Shown: one piece after another, positions 35,315 through 46,463 of the stretch | Layout: every line of letters starts with the position of its first letter | How positions within the stretch are numbered: the stretch's first letter is position 1 | From: Gammaproteobacteria bacterium (ex Lamellibrachia satsuma) | GTDB taxonomy: Bacteria > Pseudomonadota > Gammaproteobacteria > Chromatiales > Chromatiaceae | DNA length: 64,000 nucleotides | Direction of reading: 5' to 3' | Assembly (NCBI GenBank): GCA_019623805.1 | Contig: CP053680.1 | Coordinates: 1,240,001 to 1,304,000, forward strand | Notes under the pieces: generated by a model | What the model was told of the DNA's origin: nothing | Seen by the model: the letters and a program-made list of their open reading frames with translations, nothing else | Databases searched by the model: none | Program-made: the position numbers and the translations under genes

Positions 35315-36517
35315 TCAGGTTCTGTATTCAGCGTTGATCTTGACGTAGTCGTAGGAGAGATCGCAGGTCAGAATCCGTGCTGCGGCTTGACCACGGCCCA
35401 GTTTCACGCCGATGGTGAATTCGGCGCGATCCATCACCTGCTGTCCCGCCGCTTCGGTATAGTCTGTGGCACGTCCTCCGTCCCGAACGATACATAGGTC
35501 GTCGAGCCAGATCTCCACCTGATCAATGACCAAATCTTCCAGGCCAGCCCGCCCTACTGCGGCGAGAATACGCCCCCAGTTGGGGTCGGAGGCAAAAAGC
35601 GCCGTCTTGACCAAGGGGGAGTGAGCAATGGTATAGGCAACCGATCTCGCCTCCCGCTCACTGGTCGCGGATTCCACCAGCACTTCGACCAGTTTGGTTG
35701 CGCCCTCGCCGTCCCGCACTATCTCCCGCGCGAGAGACATGCAGACCTCGGTGACCGTCTGACTCAGTTTCCGGTATGCCTCAGAGTCGGCATCAGACAC
35801 TAATTCAACCCCGGCCTTGCCACTGGCCAACAGCATACAAGCGTCATTGGTGGAGGTATCCCCATCCACGGAAATGCTATTGAAGGAGGGCTGGACCGCA
35901 TCACGCAGGCACTGCTGCAGTAGCGAAACATCCACTGCGAGATCCGTTGCCAGATAGGCCAACATGGTGGCCATATCGGGCCGAATCATGCCGGAGCCCT
36001 TGGCAATACCGGTCACGGTGATGCTCTCCCCCGCCAGGTCGAACTGTCGGGATACTACTTTTGGGCGGGTGTCGGTGGTCATAATCGCCGCCGCGGCCAC
36101 TTCCCACGACGCCTCATCCAAAGACTCAATCGCTTTCGGCAGCACCTGTTCAATGCAATCGACCGGCAGATTCTCACCAATCACACCGGTGGAGAAGGGC
36201 AGAACCTGGGCAGCCTCACAGCCGGTAACCTCAGCCAGCGCCGCACAGGAGCGTTGCGCATCCAACAAACCCTGGTCGCCGGTGCCGGCATTGGCATTTC
36301 CGGAATTGATCAGCAGATAACGGGGGGTTTCTACCCCCATATGCTGTTTGGCCACATGCACCGGGGCTGCACAAAACGCGTTACGAGTGAAGACGCCTGC
36401 ACAGCCCCCGCCTTCCGGCAACTCTATAACGAGCAGATCATTCCTGTCGGGATACTTGATGCCCGCTGCCGCCACCCCCAGGCGAATGCCGGGGACAGAA
36501 TAGACATCATCCCTCAT
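35315..36517 (-). CDS. argJ: Bifunctional ornithine acetyltransferase / N-acetylglutamate synthase
   Basis: Transfers acetyl from N-acetylornithine to glutamate in the cyclic arginine pathway. The 400-residue protein has the self-cleavage site KGSGMIRPDMATMLAY, with Thr184 as the nucleophile exposed after cleavage. It also has DGDTSTNDACMLLASG and the C-terminal GKLGRGQA-like and TCDLSYDYVKINAEYRT segments. The ATG at 36517, 2 bp after the secA stop, is preferred to the GTG at 36541 inside secA because homologues begin shortly before VPGIRLGVA. Neither has a clear ribosome site. Confidence 0.95.
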   Translation of the reverse strand: MRDDVYSVPGIRLGVAAAGIKYPDRNDLLVIELPEGGGCAGVFTRNAFCAAPVHVAKQHMGVETPRYLLINSGNANAGTGDQGLLDAQRSCAALAEVTGCEAAQVLPFSTGVIGENLPVDCIEQVLPKAIESLDEASWEVAAAAIMTTDTRPKVVSRQFDLAGESITVTGIAKGSGMIRPDMATMLAYLATDLAVDVSLLQQCLRDAVQPSFNSISVDGDTSTNDACMLLASGKAGVELVSDADSEAYRKLSQTVTEVCMSLAREIVRDGEGATKLVEVLVESATSEREARSVAYTIAHSPLVKTALFASDPNWGRILAAVGRAGLEDLVIDQVEIWLDDLCIVRDGGRATDYTEAAGQQVMDRAEFTIGVKLGRGQAAARILTCDLSYDYVKINAEYRT

Positions 36518-36519
36518 GA

Positions 36520-39336
36520 TCAGGCGATGCGCCCATGACACTGCTTGTATTTCTTACCGGAACCACATGGACAGGGTTCATTGCGCCCGATCTTGCGTCC
36601 TTCACGCACAAACGGCTGATGCTCTTCCTCTGCAGCAGCTGCCTGTTGCGGTGCAGCCTGTTCCTCTTCGGTCAGGCCATGAAACTCTTCATGCTTGAAC
36701 TCAAAGTCGCTGCCCTGCTGAGAGTGGTCCTGCAGCGCCATCTCTTCCGGCATCTGTACCTGTACCTTTGAGAGAACGCCCACGACTTCGGTTTTGATGC
36801 CGTCCAGCATGTTGGAAAACATCTCGAAGGCTTCGCGTTTGTACTCCTGCTTGGGGTTTTTCTGCGCATAACCCCGCAGGTGAATACCCTGACGCAGATA
36901 GTCCATCGCGGCCAGATGCTCTTTCCAGATACCGTCGAGGGTCTGTAGCATCACGCCCTTCTCAAACTGACGCATCCCCTCGGCACCGACGAAACCCTCC
37001 TTCTTCTGATACTCAACTTCGAGCGTCTCCTCAATACGTGCGAGGAGCGTCTCTTCGTGCAGATCATGGTCATCATCCAGCCACTGCTGGACCGGCCACT
37101 CTCCACTAAACGCATCAGCCAATGCCTGACTCAGCCCCGACACATCCCACTGCTCTTCAAGACTCTCACGGGGGATATACTGGTGCATGACATCATCCAC
37201 CACGTCGGCACGCAGACTGGTAATGGTCTCGGAGATATCCTCCGTCTCCATCAGTTCGTTACGCTGCTGATAGACCACCTTACGCTGGTCATTGGCCACA
37301 TCATCATATTCGAGCAGCTGTTTGCGGATATCGAAGTTGCGTCCCTCAACCTTGCGCTGCGCATTCTCGATCGCCTTGGTTACCCAGGGATGCTCGATCG
37401 CCTCGCCCTTCTCCATGCCCAGCTTTTTCATGATGCCGCCTACCTTGTCTGAGGCAAATATGCGCATCAGGCTGTCATCCAGCGAAAGATAGAAGCGACT
37501 GGAGCCAGGATCACCCTGACGGCCGGAGCGGCCCCGCAGCTGGTTGTCGATACGGCGGGACTCATGGCGTTCGGTACCCACCACGTGCAGACCACCGGCT
37601 TCCAGGACCTGTTTGTGTACCAACCCCCACGCCTCGGACATCTCATCGACTTTTGCCTGGTTCGGGTCCTCTCCCAACACGGCCAACTGAGTCTCAAGAT
37701 TGCCGCCCAACACGATATCTGTACCTCGGCCCGCCATGTTGGTGGCGATGGTAACCGCACCCGGCACACCGGCCTGAGCCACAATCTCGGCCTCCTGCTC
37801 GTGGTGCTTGGCATTCAGAACCTTATGCTCGACCTTGGCCTGGTTCAGCAAATTGGAAACCAGTTCCGAGGTCTCGATGGAAGCGGTACCCACCAGCACC
37901 GGCTGACCCCGTTTCACGCAATCCTGCACGTCGTCGAGGATTGCCTGATACTTCTCATCCGGCGTAAGAAAGATCAGGTCACCCTTGTCATCGCGAACCA
38001 TGGGCATGTTGGTGGGGATAACCACGACCTCCAATCCATAGATCTGCTGAAACTCGAAGGCCTCGGTATCGGCCGTACCCGTCATACCCGACAGTTTCTC
38101 GTAAAGCCGGAAATAGTTCTGGAAGGTGATTGAGGCAAGCGTCTGATTCTCGTGCTGAATCTCCACCCCCTCTTTGGCCTCGACTGCCTGGTGCAGCCCA
38201 TCTGACCAGCGGCGGCCATGCATGGTACGACCGGTAAATTCGTCAACAATAACGATCTGCCCATCCTTGACTATGTACTCCACATCTTTCTGGAACAGGG
38301 CATGGGCGCGCAGCGCCGCATTCACATGGTGCATCAACATGATATTGGCTGAATCGTAGAGGCTTGCGCCCTCTTCCAGCAGCCCGGCCTCAGTCAGCAT
38401 ATCCTCCACATGCTGATGCCCCTCTTCGCTGAGATAAGTCTGGCGCGCCTTCTCATCCACCGAAAAGTCGCCGGGACCAAAATCCGGCTGCCCCTCGTCG
38501 TTGGTGATGGGGTCCTGCCGTGTCAGCCGAGGAATGATCTTATCGATCGCCTGGTAAAGGTCGGAACTGTCGTCGGTGGGACCGGAGATAATCAGCGGTG
38601 TTCGCGCCTCATCAATAAGGATGGAATCCACCTCGTCCACGATGGCATAGAAAGGCGGACGCTGTACCCTTTGCTCTCCGCTGAACGCCATATTGTCGCG
38701 CAGATAGTCGAAACCGAATTCATTGTTGGTGCCGTAGGTCACATCGGCGGCATAAGCCGCTTTACGCTCAACGGGGCGCAAGTGCAGGAAACCATCCGTG
38801 GAACCAGAGTGTTCGGGATCATAGAGGTAGGACGCGCTATCGGGCCCCCCTCCGCCGGAGGAGTTGATGACACCCGTACTCAGCCCCAGAAAGTGGTAGA
38901 TCCTGGCCATCCAGGCCGCGTCGCGGCGGGCCAGATAGTCGTTCACCGTCACCACGTGCACGCCCTTGGCAGGCAAGGCATTGAGATAGACTGCCAGGGT
39001 GGCGACCAAGGTCTTGCCTTCACCGGTCCGCATCTCGGCGATCTTGCCCTGGTTAAGCACCATGCCGCCAATCAGCTGCACATCGAAGTGGCGCATCTGC
39101 ATCACCCGGCGCCCAGCCTCACGCACAACGGCAAAGGCCTCACTCAGGAGTGAGTCGAGAGACTCCCCCTTCTCCAGGCGTTCGCGAAACTCCGGGGTTT
39201 TGGCACTCAGCGCTTCGTCCGAAAGCGCCTCCATATCCGCTTCCAGCGCACTAATCTTGGTGACATCCTTGCTCATCCGCTTGACCAGACGATCATTACG
39301 GCTGCCGAAGACCTTCTTGAATATGTTGGTGACCAT
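36520..39336 (-). CDS. secA: Preprotein translocase ATPase SecA
   Basis: The motor that pushes unfolded preproteins through SecYEG. The 938-residue protein starts [16 protein letters not shown]. It has Walker [12 protein letters not shown], the DEAD-like box [20 protein letters not shown], the second ATPase half with GTDIVLGGN and [12 protein letters not shown], and the C-terminal zinc motif [14 protein letters not shown] that binds SecB and phospholipid. The 13-codon longer reading is rejected because MVTNI is the family start. argJ follows 2 bp downstream. Confidence 0.97.
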   Translation of the reverse strand: MVTNIFKKVFGSRNDRLVKRMSKDVTKISALEADMEALSDEALSAKTPEFRERLEKGESLDSLLSEAFAVVREAGRRVMQMRHFDVQLIGGMVLNQGKIAEMRTGEGKTLVATLAVYLNALPAKGVHVVTVNDYLARRDAAWMARIYHFLGLSTGVINSSGGGGPDSASYLYDPEHSGSTDGFLHLRPVERKAAYAADVTYGTNNEFGFDYLRDNMAFSGEQRVQRPPFYAIVDEVDSILIDEARTPLIISGPTDDSSDLYQAIDKIIPRLTRQDPITNDEGQPDFGPGDFSVDEKARQTYLSEEGHQHVEDMLTEAGLLEEGASLYDSANIMLMHHVNAALRAHALFQKDVEYIVKDGQIVIVDEFTGRTMHGRRWSDGLHQAVEAKEGVEIQHENQTLASITFQNYFRLYEKLSGMTGTADTEAFEFQQIYGLEVVVIPTNMPMVRDDKGDLIFLTPDEKYQAILDDVQDCVKRGQPVLVGTASIETSELVSNLLNQAKVEHKVLNAKHHEQEAEIVAQAGVPGAVTIATNMAGRGTDIVLGGNLETQLAVLGEDPNQAKVDEMSEAWGLVHKQVLEAGGLHVVGTERHESRRIDNQLRGRSGRQGDPGSSRFYLSLDDSLMRIFASDKVGGIMKKLGMEKGEAIEHPWVTKAIENAQRKVEGRNFDIRKQLLEYDDVANDQRKVVYQQRNELMETEDISETITSLRADVVDDVMHQYIPRESLEEQWDVSGLSQALADAFSGEWPVQQWLDDDHDLHEETLLARIEETLEVEYQKKEGFVGAEGMRQFEKGVMLQTLDGIWKEHLAAMDYLRQGIHLRGYAQKNPKQEYKREAFEMFSNMLDGIKTEVVGVLSKVQVQMPEEMALQDHSQQGSDFEFKHEEFHGLTEEEQAAPQQAAAAEEEHQPFVREGRKIGRNEPCPCGSGKKYKQCHGRIA

Positions 39337-39500
39337 GTAGTTATTGGTGTCCGTGAAAAATGCGAAATCGGGCAATCATACCCCATGCCATCGGTTTCAT
39401 GAAGCAAGAGGGGAAGTGATGGGGGTGGGGCACGGCTTTAGTGCCGAATCAGACCCCACAACACCGGATATGTGGGTAAATCTGCGGAATTCAAGCTGCC

Positions 39501-39523
39501 TGGTGCGCATGGCGCACCCTACA
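39501..39523. repeat. Fragment of the palindromic repeat
   Basis: TGGTGCGCATGGCGCACCC followed by TACA matches the right arm of the two repeats at 8321-8487. It lies in the 242-bp gap between secA and the M23 peptidase, where no gene was found. A short hairpin CGGCtttaGCCG is nearby at about 39433. Confidence 0.55.
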
Positions 39524-39578
39524 TTAAGCGCACGGTGCTGCCTACGTTAAGATCATCGGCGGTTGGGGGGCGCAGGAA

Positions 39579-40517
39579 TCAGGCCCGGGCTTCTGTGCGT
39601 TTGGTGCGGATATATTTGGTGGGATTGACGGTTTTACCATTACGCAGCACCTCAAAATGAACGTGAGGGCCTGTGGAACGGCCGGTTGAACCCATGCTGC
39701 CGATGGTCTGGCCCTGCTGCACCCGGTCACCGATTTTGACGTTGATCTTCGAGTTGTGGCCATAGCGGGTGACATAACCCTTGCCGTGATTGATCTCAAT
39801 CAGGTAACCATAACCGCTCTGCTCGCCCGCCTTGGTCACCACGCCTGCCGCTACCGCAACGACATCCGAGTCTTTCTTTCCGGCGAAGTCCATCCCCTTG
39901 TGCATGGTGCGCTTGCCGGTAAACGGGTCGTTGCGCATGCCATAATATGAAGAGATCCACCCCTTGGCCACGGGACGACCGGCCGGGTGTACGGATTTCT
40001 CCAACTCCGAGTTCATAATCAGATCTTCCAGCAACATCAATTGCTGTTCCCTGTTCGCGATAAGCACTTCCAGGCTGTCCATGTCCTTCAGGATCTCCGG
40101 CAGCACCGACTGGGATTTCACCACTTCATCCACTAGCGGACCACCCACAGCTGACGGCGCCTCGAAACTGAACTCACCCTTATCCAGGCTGCCGATATCC
40201 ACCAGGCGTTGACCAAGGGCATCCAGCCTCAGCAAATTAGCCTGCAACTGCCCCAGCCGCATGGCCAGGCCGTCGATGCGCTCTTGGGCATCGGTCCTGG
40301 TATCTTCCAGTACACGACGCTCCTGGGTGAAGGTATCTCTCAGCGAACGCACCAGCTGGTGCTCAGGAAAAGTCACGTCCTGCACACCCATTCTGTAACC
40401 GGTCCAAAGCATGCCTGCGCCAAAGACGCAAAGCAGTCCAAGCAGGGTGATTGCCGATAGACAACGTCCTGTGGTACTACAGCTTTTTCCGATGCCACGC
40501 AAGTAGATGATCTTCAT
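39579..40517 (-). CDS. M23-family membrane-anchored peptidase
   Basis: A 312-residue protein with an N-terminal membrane anchor (about residues 19-40), a coiled-coil-like region (55-165), and a C-terminal LytM/M23 domain. The zinc ligands are present: H206 and D210 in MHKGMDFAG, and H285/H287 in GPHVHFE. It is therefore probably an active peptidoglycan endopeptidase in the periplasm. It lies upstream of secA and is divergent from dciA, the usual arrangement around lpxC and secA. Confidence 0.92.
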   Translation of the reverse strand: MKIIYLRGIGKSCSTTGRCLSAITLLGLLCVFGAGMLWTGYRMGVQDVTFPEHQLVRSLRDTFTQERRVLEDTRTDAQERIDGLAMRLGQLQANLLRLDALGQRLVDIGSLDKGEFSFEAPSAVGGPLVDEVVKSQSVLPEILKDMDSLEVLIANREQQLMLLEDLIMNSELEKSVHPAGRPVAKGWISSYYGMRNDPFTGKRTMHKGMDFAGKKDSDVVAVAAGVVTKAGEQSGYGYLIEINHGKGYVTRYGHNSKINVKIGDRVQQGQTIGSMGSTGRSTGPHVHFEVLRNGKTVNPTKYIRTKRTEARA

Positions 40518-40644
40518 TTATCCAGTTCTATCCGGGATTTTCAGGGGGAACTACGGCATTTATCGACCGCTTAAGCCGAAACCTTTAGGCCTTTCTCTGC
40601 CAATAGCCATGGCATACAGCCACGCATTCTCCTATGATTTGCCC

Positions 40645-41088
40645 ATGCAAATCAAGATGAAGTCACTGGGAGAGCTGTTTGGCTCCCGGGAATCGATCAA
40701 AACCCTGAACAAAAAACTGGCGCAACATGCGGCGCTACTGGCCAGAATTCGCCTGCTGCTGCCAGAACCCCTGGGTGACCATTGCATCGGAGCCGTACCG
40801 CATGAAACCCGGCTGGTGCTGTTTGTTGACTCACCCGCCTGGGCCAGCCGCTTCCGTTACCTGGGGCGTGACCTGCGGGAGAAACTCAAAGCCGAGGGGG
40901 TGGCGCTGGAGAGTATCAGAATCAAGGTTTTTCTACCCCAATCCGCACCCGCCGAACGGCACCACCCAGCGGAACCGCTGACTCTTTCTAAAGAGAGCGC
41001 CGCGATGATTCGAAGTACCGCAGAGTGCACCGAATCGACCGAATTGCGGGAGGCACTACTGCGTCTGAGCAGACACGCAGAGAAATAG
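40645..41088 (+). CDS. dciA: DciA-like protein (DUF721)
   Basis: A 147-residue protein of the DUF721/DciA family, the ancestral loader of the replicative helicase DnaB in bacteria lacking DnaC. The N-terminus MKSLGELFGS is typical, followed by the KH-like core with RLVLFVDSPAWASRFRYLGRDLREKL and a disordered tail. The true start is near 40645 or the ATG at 40657; longer frames run into the peptidase promoter. It is divergent from the peptidase and convergent with lpxC. Confidence 0.85.
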   Translation: MQIKMKSLGELFGSRESIKTLNKKLAQHAALLARIRLLLPEPLGDHCIGAVPHETRLVLFVDSPAWASRFRYLGRDLREKLKAEGVALESIRIKVFLPQSAPAERHHPAEPLTLSKESAAMIRSTAECTESTELREALLRLSRHAEK

Positions 41089-41123
41089 ACCTCGCTTTCT
41101 TTGCGGGAATTTATTGCTTAGTA

Positions 41124-41164
41124 AAAATAAAAAAAGACGCATCCTGTGTGGGTGCGGCTTTTTC
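41124..41164. terminator. Bidirectional terminator between dciA and lpxC
   Basis: CGCATCC and GGGTGCG form a 7-bp stem with a 5-nt loop at 41138-41156. It is flanked by an A-rich run on the left and TTTTT on the right, so it can stop transcripts from both convergent genes. Confidence 0.8.
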
Positions 41165-41186
41165 ATTTCAGGGAAGCTAAATCAGC

Positions 41187-42098
41187 TCAGGTCACCTGAA
41201 CAGGCTTCATATAGGAGATAGGCGCCTTTTCGGTCTCGTCGAAGGTGACTTCTTCCCAGGCCTCCGTGTCCTGCATCAGCTCCCGCAACAGGCGGTTGTT
41301 GAGGGCATGTCCCGATTTGTGACCGCTGAAGGCGCCGATCAGGCTGTGGCCGAGCAGGTAGAGATCGCCGATGGCGTCGAGGATTTTGTGTTTGACGAAC
41401 TCGTCTTCGTAACGCAGGCCATCTTCGTTCAGCACCCGGTAGTCATCCACGACCACCGCGTTGTCCATGCTGCCACCGAGGGCAAGTTCCCGCTGGCGCA
41501 ACATCTCGATATCACGCAGGAAACCGAAGGTCCGGGCGCGGCTCACCTCTCTGACGAATGAAGTGGAGGAGAAGTCGACGCTGGCATACTGAGCCCGCTG
41601 CACAAACGCCGGATGGTCGAAATCGATGGCAAAGCTTACCTTGAATCCGTCAAAAGGCTCAAAACTGGCGCGCTTGTCTCCATCTTCCACCACGACTTTG
41701 CGCTTGATTTTGATAAAGCGTTTGGCCGCGTTCTGTTCCTCCACTCCGGCAGACTGGAGGAGGAACACGAAAGGTCCGGCACTGCCGTCCATGATCGGCA
41801 CTTCGGGGGCACTGACATCGACATAGGCATTATCGATACCGAGTCCGGCCAAGGCCGAAAGCAGATGTTCCACCGTCGAGATCCTGACCCCATGCTGCAT
41901 CAGGGTCGTAGAGAGACGAGTGTCACCGACATTTTCCGGACAGGCACGGATCTCGACTGCCGGATCCAGGTCAACCCGGCGAAACACGATACCTGTATCC
42001 GGCACAGCAGGCCTTAGGGTCAGATAGACCTTTTGACCTGTATGCAATCCGACGCCAGTGGCGCGAATCACATTTTTCAGTGTGCGTTGCCGAATCAT
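41187..42098 (-). CDS. lpxC: UDP-3-O-acyl-N-acetylglucosamine deacetylase
   Basis: The committed zinc-dependent step of lipid A synthesis. The 303-residue protein starts [21 protein letters not shown]. It has the first zinc His in [10 protein letters not shown] (about residue 78), the second motif [10 protein letters not shown] with zinc His and Asp, and the catalytic His in [12 protein letters not shown]. It is at the usual end of the dcw cluster, 190 bp after ftsZ. Its presence shows a lipopolysaccharide-bearing outer membrane. Confidence 0.97.
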   Translation of the reverse strand: MIRQRTLKNVIRATGVGLHTGQKVYLTLRPAVPDTGIVFRRVDLDPAVEIRACPENVGDTRLSTTLMQHGVRISTVEHLLSALAGLGIDNAYVDVSAPEVPIMDGSAGPFVFLLQSAGVEEQNAAKRFIKIKRKVVVEDGDKRASFEPFDGFKVSFAIDFDHPAFVQRAQYASVDFSSTSFVREVSRARTFGFLRDIEMLRQRELALGGSMDNAVVVDDYRVLNEDGLRYEDEFVKHKILDAIGDLYLLGHSLIGAFSGHKSGHALNNRLLRELMQDTEAWEEVTFDETEKAPISYMKPVQVT

Positions 42099-42285
42099 TG
42101 CCGTTTTCGCTCCCTTGAGAAATTGATATTTATGAGCGCGGGAATGTTATCACATGTCAAATTATCCGACAAAAAGGCCGTCGCATTCTTTGAATATGAG
42201 GGATCGGAGCCAAATGTGATTCCGATCCCGGCACGCTGCACCACCCTGAAACTCCAACACTCTGAACACGGTTATTCCACAAAGT

Positions 42286-43461
42286 TCAATCGGCCTGACG
42301 ACGCAGGAATGCCGGGATATCGAGGTAGTCGAGACTGGTCTTTGCCGGCGCTTCGGCGGCAGGTTTGGCCGCCAAGCCCTTGCGAACCACCGTCGGACGA
42401 TCCAGATCTCTATAGTCATTCGGGCCTGGAGTGACGATATCCGAAGCCACCAGTTCCAGCCCCGCATCGGCCTGTCGAGCCGGTTTCGGTAATTCGGCTA
42501 CTGACAGATCACCCAATCCGGTAGCGACCACGGTCACCCGCATCTCTTCCTGCATATCGCCGTCGATAACCGTTCCCACTACCACGGTGGCGTCTTCGTC
42601 AGCGAACTCCCGCACGGTATTGCCCACCTCATCGAACTCACCGATGGAAAGGTTGAGACCCGCAGTGATATTGACCAGAATACCTTTTGCGCCTGACAGG
42701 TTGATGTCTTCCAGCAGCGGGCTGCGAATCGCCTTCTCCGCCGCCTCACGCGCCCGGTTCTCGCCCGATGCCTCGCCTGAACCCATCATTGCCGCGCCCA
42801 TCTCCGACATCACGGTCTTCACGTCGGCGAAGTCCACATTGATCAGGCCGGGACGGGTAATCAGCTCCGCAATGCCCTGCACAGCGTTCAGCAACACATC
42901 GTTTGCCGCCTTGAAGGCATTCAGCAGACTCATCTCCTTGCCCAGCACCGCCAACAGTTTCTCATTGGGAATGGTGATCAGGGAGTCGACGCTCTTCGAC
43001 AGTTCGGCCATGCCCGCTTCGGCAATCTTCATGCGCTTGCCGCCTTCGAAGCCAAAGGGTTTGGTGACTACTGCCACCGTCAGAATGCCCAGCTCCTTGG
43101 CCACCTGGGCAACCACCGGCGCTGCACCGGTACCTGTGCCGCCACCCATGCCGGCGGTGATAAAGACCATATCGGCCCCGTCCAGCACCTCGTGGATCCG
43201 GTCGTGATCCTCATGGGCAGCCTGTCTGCCTACCTCAGGATCTGCGCCTGCACCAAGACCTTTGGTGATGTCGGAACCCAGTTGCAGCAGTGTACGCACT
43301 TCACTGTTGCGCAGTGCCTGTGAATCGGTATTGGCACAGATGAAGTCAACGCCCTCGATCTCGCCTGTAAGCATGTGGTTCACTGCGTTGCCGCCGCCTC
43401 CGCCTACGCCTACCACTTTGATCACAGCGTTTTGACTGTGTGTATCCATTAATTCAAACAT
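42286..43461 (-). CDS. ftsZ: Cell division GTPase FtsZ
   Basis: The tubulin-like protein that builds the division ring. The 391-residue protein has the N-terminal [14 protein letters not shown], the tubulin signature [11 protein letters not shown] near residue 107, and the T7 loop [11 protein letters not shown]. The C-terminal peptide [13 protein letters not shown], which binds FtsA and ZipA, is intact. AGGAGAT precedes the ATG, and ftsA ends 57 bp upstream. Confidence 0.98.
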   Translation of the reverse strand: MFELMDTHSQNAVIKVVGVGGGGGNAVNHMLTGEIEGVDFICANTDSQALRNSEVRTLLQLGSDITKGLGAGADPEVGRQAAHEDHDRIHEVLDGADMVFITAGMGGGTGTGAAPVVAQVAKELGILTVAVVTKPFGFEGGKRMKIAEAGMAELSKSVDSLITIPNEKLLAVLGKEMSLLNAFKAANDVLLNAVQGIAELITRPGLINVDFADVKTVMSEMGAAMMGSGEASGENRAREAAEKAIRSPLLEDINLSGAKGILVNITAGLNLSIGEFDEVGNTVREFADEDATVVVGTVIDGDMQEEMRVTVVATGLGDLSVAELPKPARQADAGLELVASDIVTPGPNDYRDLDRPTVVRKGLAAKPAAEAPAKTSLDYLDIPAFLRRQAD

Positions 43462-43518
43462 TGCCTATCTCCTCTTTTGTCCGCCCGTCTGTCTGCCAAC
43501 AGCCTGCACTACATAAAG

Positions 43519-44754
43519 TTAAAAATTACCTTGAAACCAATTCTTCATCCGTTCCCAGATCGCTTTCATTCCCCCATCATGAGAGAGATCCGCCACACCG
43601 CGACTCCGGTTCGTGTTACCGAACAGCAGCAACCCGACGCCGGTGGAGTAGATCGGGTTGCGCACCACGTCGGCCAGCCCGGTGACGTATTGCGGCACCC
43701 CGAGTCTGACCGGCATGTGAAACACCTCTTCCGCCAACTCGATCACCCCTTCCATCTTGGAACTTCCGCCGGTCAGCACCACGCCGCCCGCAATCACATC
43801 CTCAAAACCGCTACGTCGCAGTTCCGCCTGAATCAGCGTCATCAACTCCTCGTAACGGGGTTCAACCACCTCCGCCAGGGTCTGACGCGAAAGCCTGCGC
43901 GGTGGCCGGTCACCGATGCTGGGCACCTCGATGGTCTCATCGTTGGTGGCCAACTGGGTCAGGGCGCAGGCATATTTGATCTTGATCTCTTCCGCGTGCT
44001 GGGTCGGTGTGCGTAACGCCACCGCAATATCATTGGTCACCTGATCCCCGGCAATGGGGATCACTGCGGTGTGGCGAATCGCCCCACCGGTGAAGACAGC
44101 GATATCGGTGGTGCCGCCGCCGATATCCACCAGGCAGACCCCAAGTTCCTTTTCGTCCTCGCTCAGAACCGAGTAACTCGATGCCAATTGCTCCAGGATC
44201 AAGTCATCGACCTCCAGACCGCAGCGGCGCACACATTTGATGATGTTCTGCGCCGCGCTGACGGCACCGGTGACCATGTGAACCCGTGATTCGAGGCGCA
44301 CACCCGACATACCGATGGGATCGCGGATCCCCTCCTGCTCATCGATGATGAACTCCTGGGGCAGGATATGCAGGATCTTCTGATCCGCCGGGATCGCCAC
44401 CGCCCTGGCCGCATCGATCACCCGTTCCACATCACTCTGGGTCACCTCTTTGTCACGGATCGCCACGATGCCGTGAGAGTTGAGGCTGCTGATGTGGCTG
44501 CCGGCAATGCCGGCAAAGACCGAGTGGATCTCGCAGCCCGCCATCAACTCAGCCTCTTCCACCGCCCGCTGAATCGACTGGACCGTGGACTCGATATTCA
44601 CCACGACCCCCTTCTTCAACCCGCGTGAGGGGTGGGAGCCGATGCCGATGATCTCTATCTCATCACCGGTCTTGACCTCTCCCACGATAGCCACCACCTT
44701 GGAGGTGCCGATATCCAGGCCAATAATCAGATTCTTTTCACTTTTCTTGGTCAT
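43519..44754 (-). CDS. ftsA: Cell division protein FtsA
   Basis: An actin-like ATPase that anchors FtsZ to the membrane. The 411-residue protein starts with the phosphate-1 loop LIIGLDIGTSKVVAIVGE, has the VDIGGGTTDIAVF phosphate-2 segment around residue 205 and VLTGGSSKMEGV in the adenosine motif. The C-terminal amphipathic helix MKAIWERMKNWFQGNF is intact and should bind the inner membrane. It directly abuts ftsQ. Confidence 0.97.
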   Translation of the reverse strand: MTKKSEKNLIIGLDIGTSKVVAIVGEVKTGDEIEIIGIGSHPSRGLKKGVVVNIESTVQSIQRAVEEAELMAGCEIHSVFAGIAGSHISSLNSHGIVAIRDKEVTQSDVERVIDAARAVAIPADQKILHILPQEFIIDEQEGIRDPIGMSGVRLESRVHMVTGAVSAAQNIIKCVRRCGLEVDDLILEQLASSYSVLSEDEKELGVCLVDIGGGTTDIAVFTGGAIRHTAVIPIAGDQVTNDIAVALRTPTQHAEEIKIKYACALTQLATNDETIEVPSIGDRPPRRLSRQTLAEVVEPRYEELMTLIQAELRRSGFEDVIAGGVVLTGGSSKMEGVIELAEEVFHMPVRLGVPQYVTGLADVVRNPIYSTGVGLLLFGNTNRSRGVADLSHDGGMKAIWERMKNWFQGNF

Positions 44755-45567
44755 TCAGAGTCCTGCAATCCGGTTTTTCCCGCTCTGCCGAGCCGGATTG
44801 TCTGTTGATAATTCCTGCTTCGGCAACGCCTTCCAGCGTGCCGTAAATCCATTGGTATAACGCAGATCCACCGCTTCCAACTGCCCCTCATTACCATCTC
44901 CCAAGCCGGGATAGAGGCGTACAAAACGTGCCAGTCGTGAGGCGATGTCAGATCGTCCCAAATTCAATGTCAGGCCCCGGCGGGTCTTCAGCCGCCACGC
45001 CTGTCGGGCATCGACCAAAACATGTTTCAGATCCAGCTCTACGGTCTTCAGCAGCGCCTCAAAACGCAGAAAATCGCGACTGATGGCAACAGCGCTGCTC
45101 TCCGGCCCTTCCAAAGTCACCAGTTCAGGCAGTTTTAGCCGCTGCTGGGGACGAAAGATCTCTCCCCGCCGGTTGACCAATGCCCCCTTACCCCAGCGTG
45201 CCAGTGCCACCTGCTCCACCACATCAACCCGCAGGGTATCGGGCCAGACCCGCCGCACACTTGCACTTGCCACCCAGGGCAATCCTTCCACTTCGGTACG
45301 GATCAACTCGAGGTCGACACTGAAGAAGCTGCCGCGAATGGCTTTTACCACTGTCTGTTTCAGCAGTTTCGGATCGAGATGTGATATCTCTCCATCGATC
45401 CCAATCACGCGCAGCGGCATCACTTTTGGATCCTGCAGCTGGGCAACCCCCCAGGCTGCGCCAACTCCACCCAGTACGGACAACAGGAGTGCAAACCCCC
45501 ACACCTGCAGAAAAGCCAGCCCATTATTCCACCGGCTGAGCGGCGCTTTTTTCTGCTGCCGCTTCAC
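44755..45567 (-). CDS. ftsQ: Cell division protein FtsQ
   Basis: A bitopic divisome protein. The 270-residue protein has a basic cytoplasmic tail, one membrane segment (about residues 22-44), a POTRA domain beginning at MPLRVIGIDGEISHLDP, and the FtsQ beta domain with WPDTLRVDVVEQVALARWG. It links FtsB/FtsL to the early ring. The start overlaps the murB stop by 4 bp; ddlB, which usually sits between these two genes, is absent. Confidence 0.95.
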   Translation of the reverse strand: MKRQQKKAPLSRWNNGLAFLQVWGFALLLSVLGGVGAAWGVAQLQDPKVMPLRVIGIDGEISHLDPKLLKQTVVKAIRGSFFSVDLELIRTEVEGLPWVASASVRRVWPDTLRVDVVEQVALARWGKGALVNRRGEIFRPQQRLKLPELVTLEGPESSAVAISRDFLRFEALLKTVELDLKHVLVDARQAWRLKTRRGLTLNLGRSDIASRLARFVRLYPGLGDGNEGQLEAVDLRYTNGFTARWKALPKQELSTDNPARQSGKNRIAGL

Positions 45568-46463
45568 CGCGCCTCTCCAACCCGGTGGACTTCCGGCAGC
45601 AACAACACACCGCTGTGCAGTTCAACCTCGGATTGCACCTTATTTATCAAGGCCTCGATATCCGCCGCTGTGGCATCGCCGGTGTTGATGATGAAATTAG
45701 CGTGCTTTTCAGAGACCTGTGCACCGCCAATCCGCGTCCCCTTGAGACCCGCTGACTCAATCAGTTTTGCCGCATGGTTGCCCGTCGGATTTCTGAATAC
45801 GGAGCCACAACTCGGCAGGCTCGTGGGCTGAGTCGCCGCACGCCGCTCCAACAGCGTCCGAATCACCTGTTGAGACGCGTTCACATCCCCTGACTGCAGC
45901 TGCAGTTCGGCGGAGAGGAACCACTCCCCTGCAGTACCCTTTACGCTGCGATAACCGATATCGAAGTCATCTGGAGTGCGTTTCCGTACCTCCCCGTAAC
46001 GGTCCAGGGTCTCCACCTGTTTCACCTGATCCCAGACCTCACCACCAAAGGCACCGGCATTCATCGCCAGGGCACCGCCGAGTGTGCCGGGGATACCCGC
46101 CAGAAACTCGACCCCGCAAAGACCCGCCCGCGCAGCAGTGCGCGCCACCTTGGCGCAGGAGACACCCGCCTCCGCATTGAGCCGTGTCCCGTCCTGCCAT
46201 TCCAGCCTGTTGAGTCGACCCTGAGTGGCAATCACCGTGCCGGGAAAACCACCGTCACGCACCAGCAGGTTGCTGCCCAGCCCCAGCCAGAGCAGCGGTT
46301 CATCCGCCTCCAACTGCAGTAGAAACTGCACCAGATCCGCGCTATCCGCAGGACGGTAGAAACGACGCGCCGGACCGCCTACCCGCCAAGTCGTATGGCC
46401 GGACAGGGGCTCGTTGAACAGCAGCTCACCCCGCAGCGATTTTTCATCCAGCGCAGGCATCAT
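45564..46463 (-). CDS. murB: UDP-N-acetylenolpyruvoylglucosamine reductase
   Basis: FAD enzyme that makes UDP-N-acetylmuramic acid. The protein is 299 residues with the FAD-binding region HTTWRVGGPARRFYRP, LGLGSNLLVRDGGFPG, the GIPGTLGGALAMNAGAFGGE loop, and the catalytic Ser in PSCGSVFRNP. The start is set at 46463, where GGAGA precedes ATGATG at about 7 nt; the longer reading to 46484 lacks support. Unlike its neighbours it is separated from murC, by 187 bp. Confidence 0.95.
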   Translation of the reverse strand: MMPALDEKSLRGELLFNEPLSGHTTWRVGGPARRFYRPADSADLVQFLLQLEADEPLLWLGLGSNLLVRDGGFPGTVIATQGRLNRLEWQDGTRLNAEAGVSCAKVARTAARAGLCGVEFLAGIPGTLGGALAMNAGAFGGEVWDQVKQVETLDRYGEVRKRTPDDFDIGYRSVKGTAGEWFLSAELQLQSGDVNASQQVIRTLLERRAATQPTSLPSCGSVFRNPTGNHAAKLIESAGLKGTRIGGAQVSEKHANFIINTGDATAADIEALINKVQSEVELHSGVLLLPEVHRVGEAR